Origin: an uncultured Clostridia bacterium
Lineage (GTDB): Bacteria > Bacillota > Clostridia > UMGS1810
Reading direction: 5' to 3'
Length of the DNA: 6,190 nucleotides
NCBI GenBank assembly: GCA_905210855.1
Contig: CAJLYL010000087.1
Span: 1 to 6,190, forward strand
Shown here: one piece after another, positions 6,152 to 6,190 of the stretch
Layout of the letters: each line of letters opens with the position of its first letter
How positions within the stretch are numbered: position 1 is the first letter of the stretch
Made by a program: the position numbers and the translations under genes
The notes under the pieces: generated by a model
Database searches by the model: none
What the model was told of the DNA's origin: nothing
What the model saw: only the letters and a program-made list of their open reading frames with translations

Positions 6152-6190
6152 CTACCGCCAAACGCAGATTCCGCGCAGAGGCGATGGGCA

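Overview
The window is a compact stretch of housekeeping genes, nearly all read on the minus strand. It most likely comes from a Gram-positive, low-to-mid GC bacterium of the Clostridia (a Ruminococcaceae/Oscillospiraceae-like gut lineage is my best guess). The reasons are the RemB(DUF370)-GyrB-GyrA gene order known from Bacillota, the short GyrB (634 aa, without the large insertion of Gram-negative enzymes), and strong AGGAG/GAGG-type ribosome binding sites. The lineage is inferred from sequence resemblance and was not checked by a search.

Layout in the direction of transcription (high to low coordinates): an upstream non-coding stretch of about 125 bases with a REP-like hairpin (6130-6151) and a near-palindrome (6088-6105); remB (6065-5808); gyrB (5771-3867); gyrA (best start 3852, end 1363); a decayed beta-helix protein gene just behind gyrA (1343-837); a small HD-domain phosphohydrolase gene starting two bases after the pseudogene stop (834-262); and a non-coding tail (261-1) dominated by a long inverted repeat (about 101-202).

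GyrB (ATPase and Toprim) and GyrA (breakage-reunion and DNA-wrapping) together form A2B2 DNA gyrase, which introduces negative supercoils. RemB belongs to the small DUF370 family, whose gene sits beside gyrB in Bacillus subtilis. Gene gaps are 36 bp (remB-gyrB), 14 bp (gyrB-gyrA), 19 bp (gyrA-pseudogene) and 2 bp (pseudogene-HD gene), so one polycistronic transcript is likely.

No convincing previously undescribed system is visible. The most interesting points are the beta-helix pseudogene with an in-frame stop, an internal deletion and a frameshift; a perfect 22-bp inverted repeat with a half-decayed palindromic centre at the end of the cluster; and gyrase residues at known drug-contact positions that differ from the sensitive reference enzymes (GyrA Ala92, GyrB Tyr140 and Trp444). 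The long plus-strand reading frames are antisense shadows of these genes.
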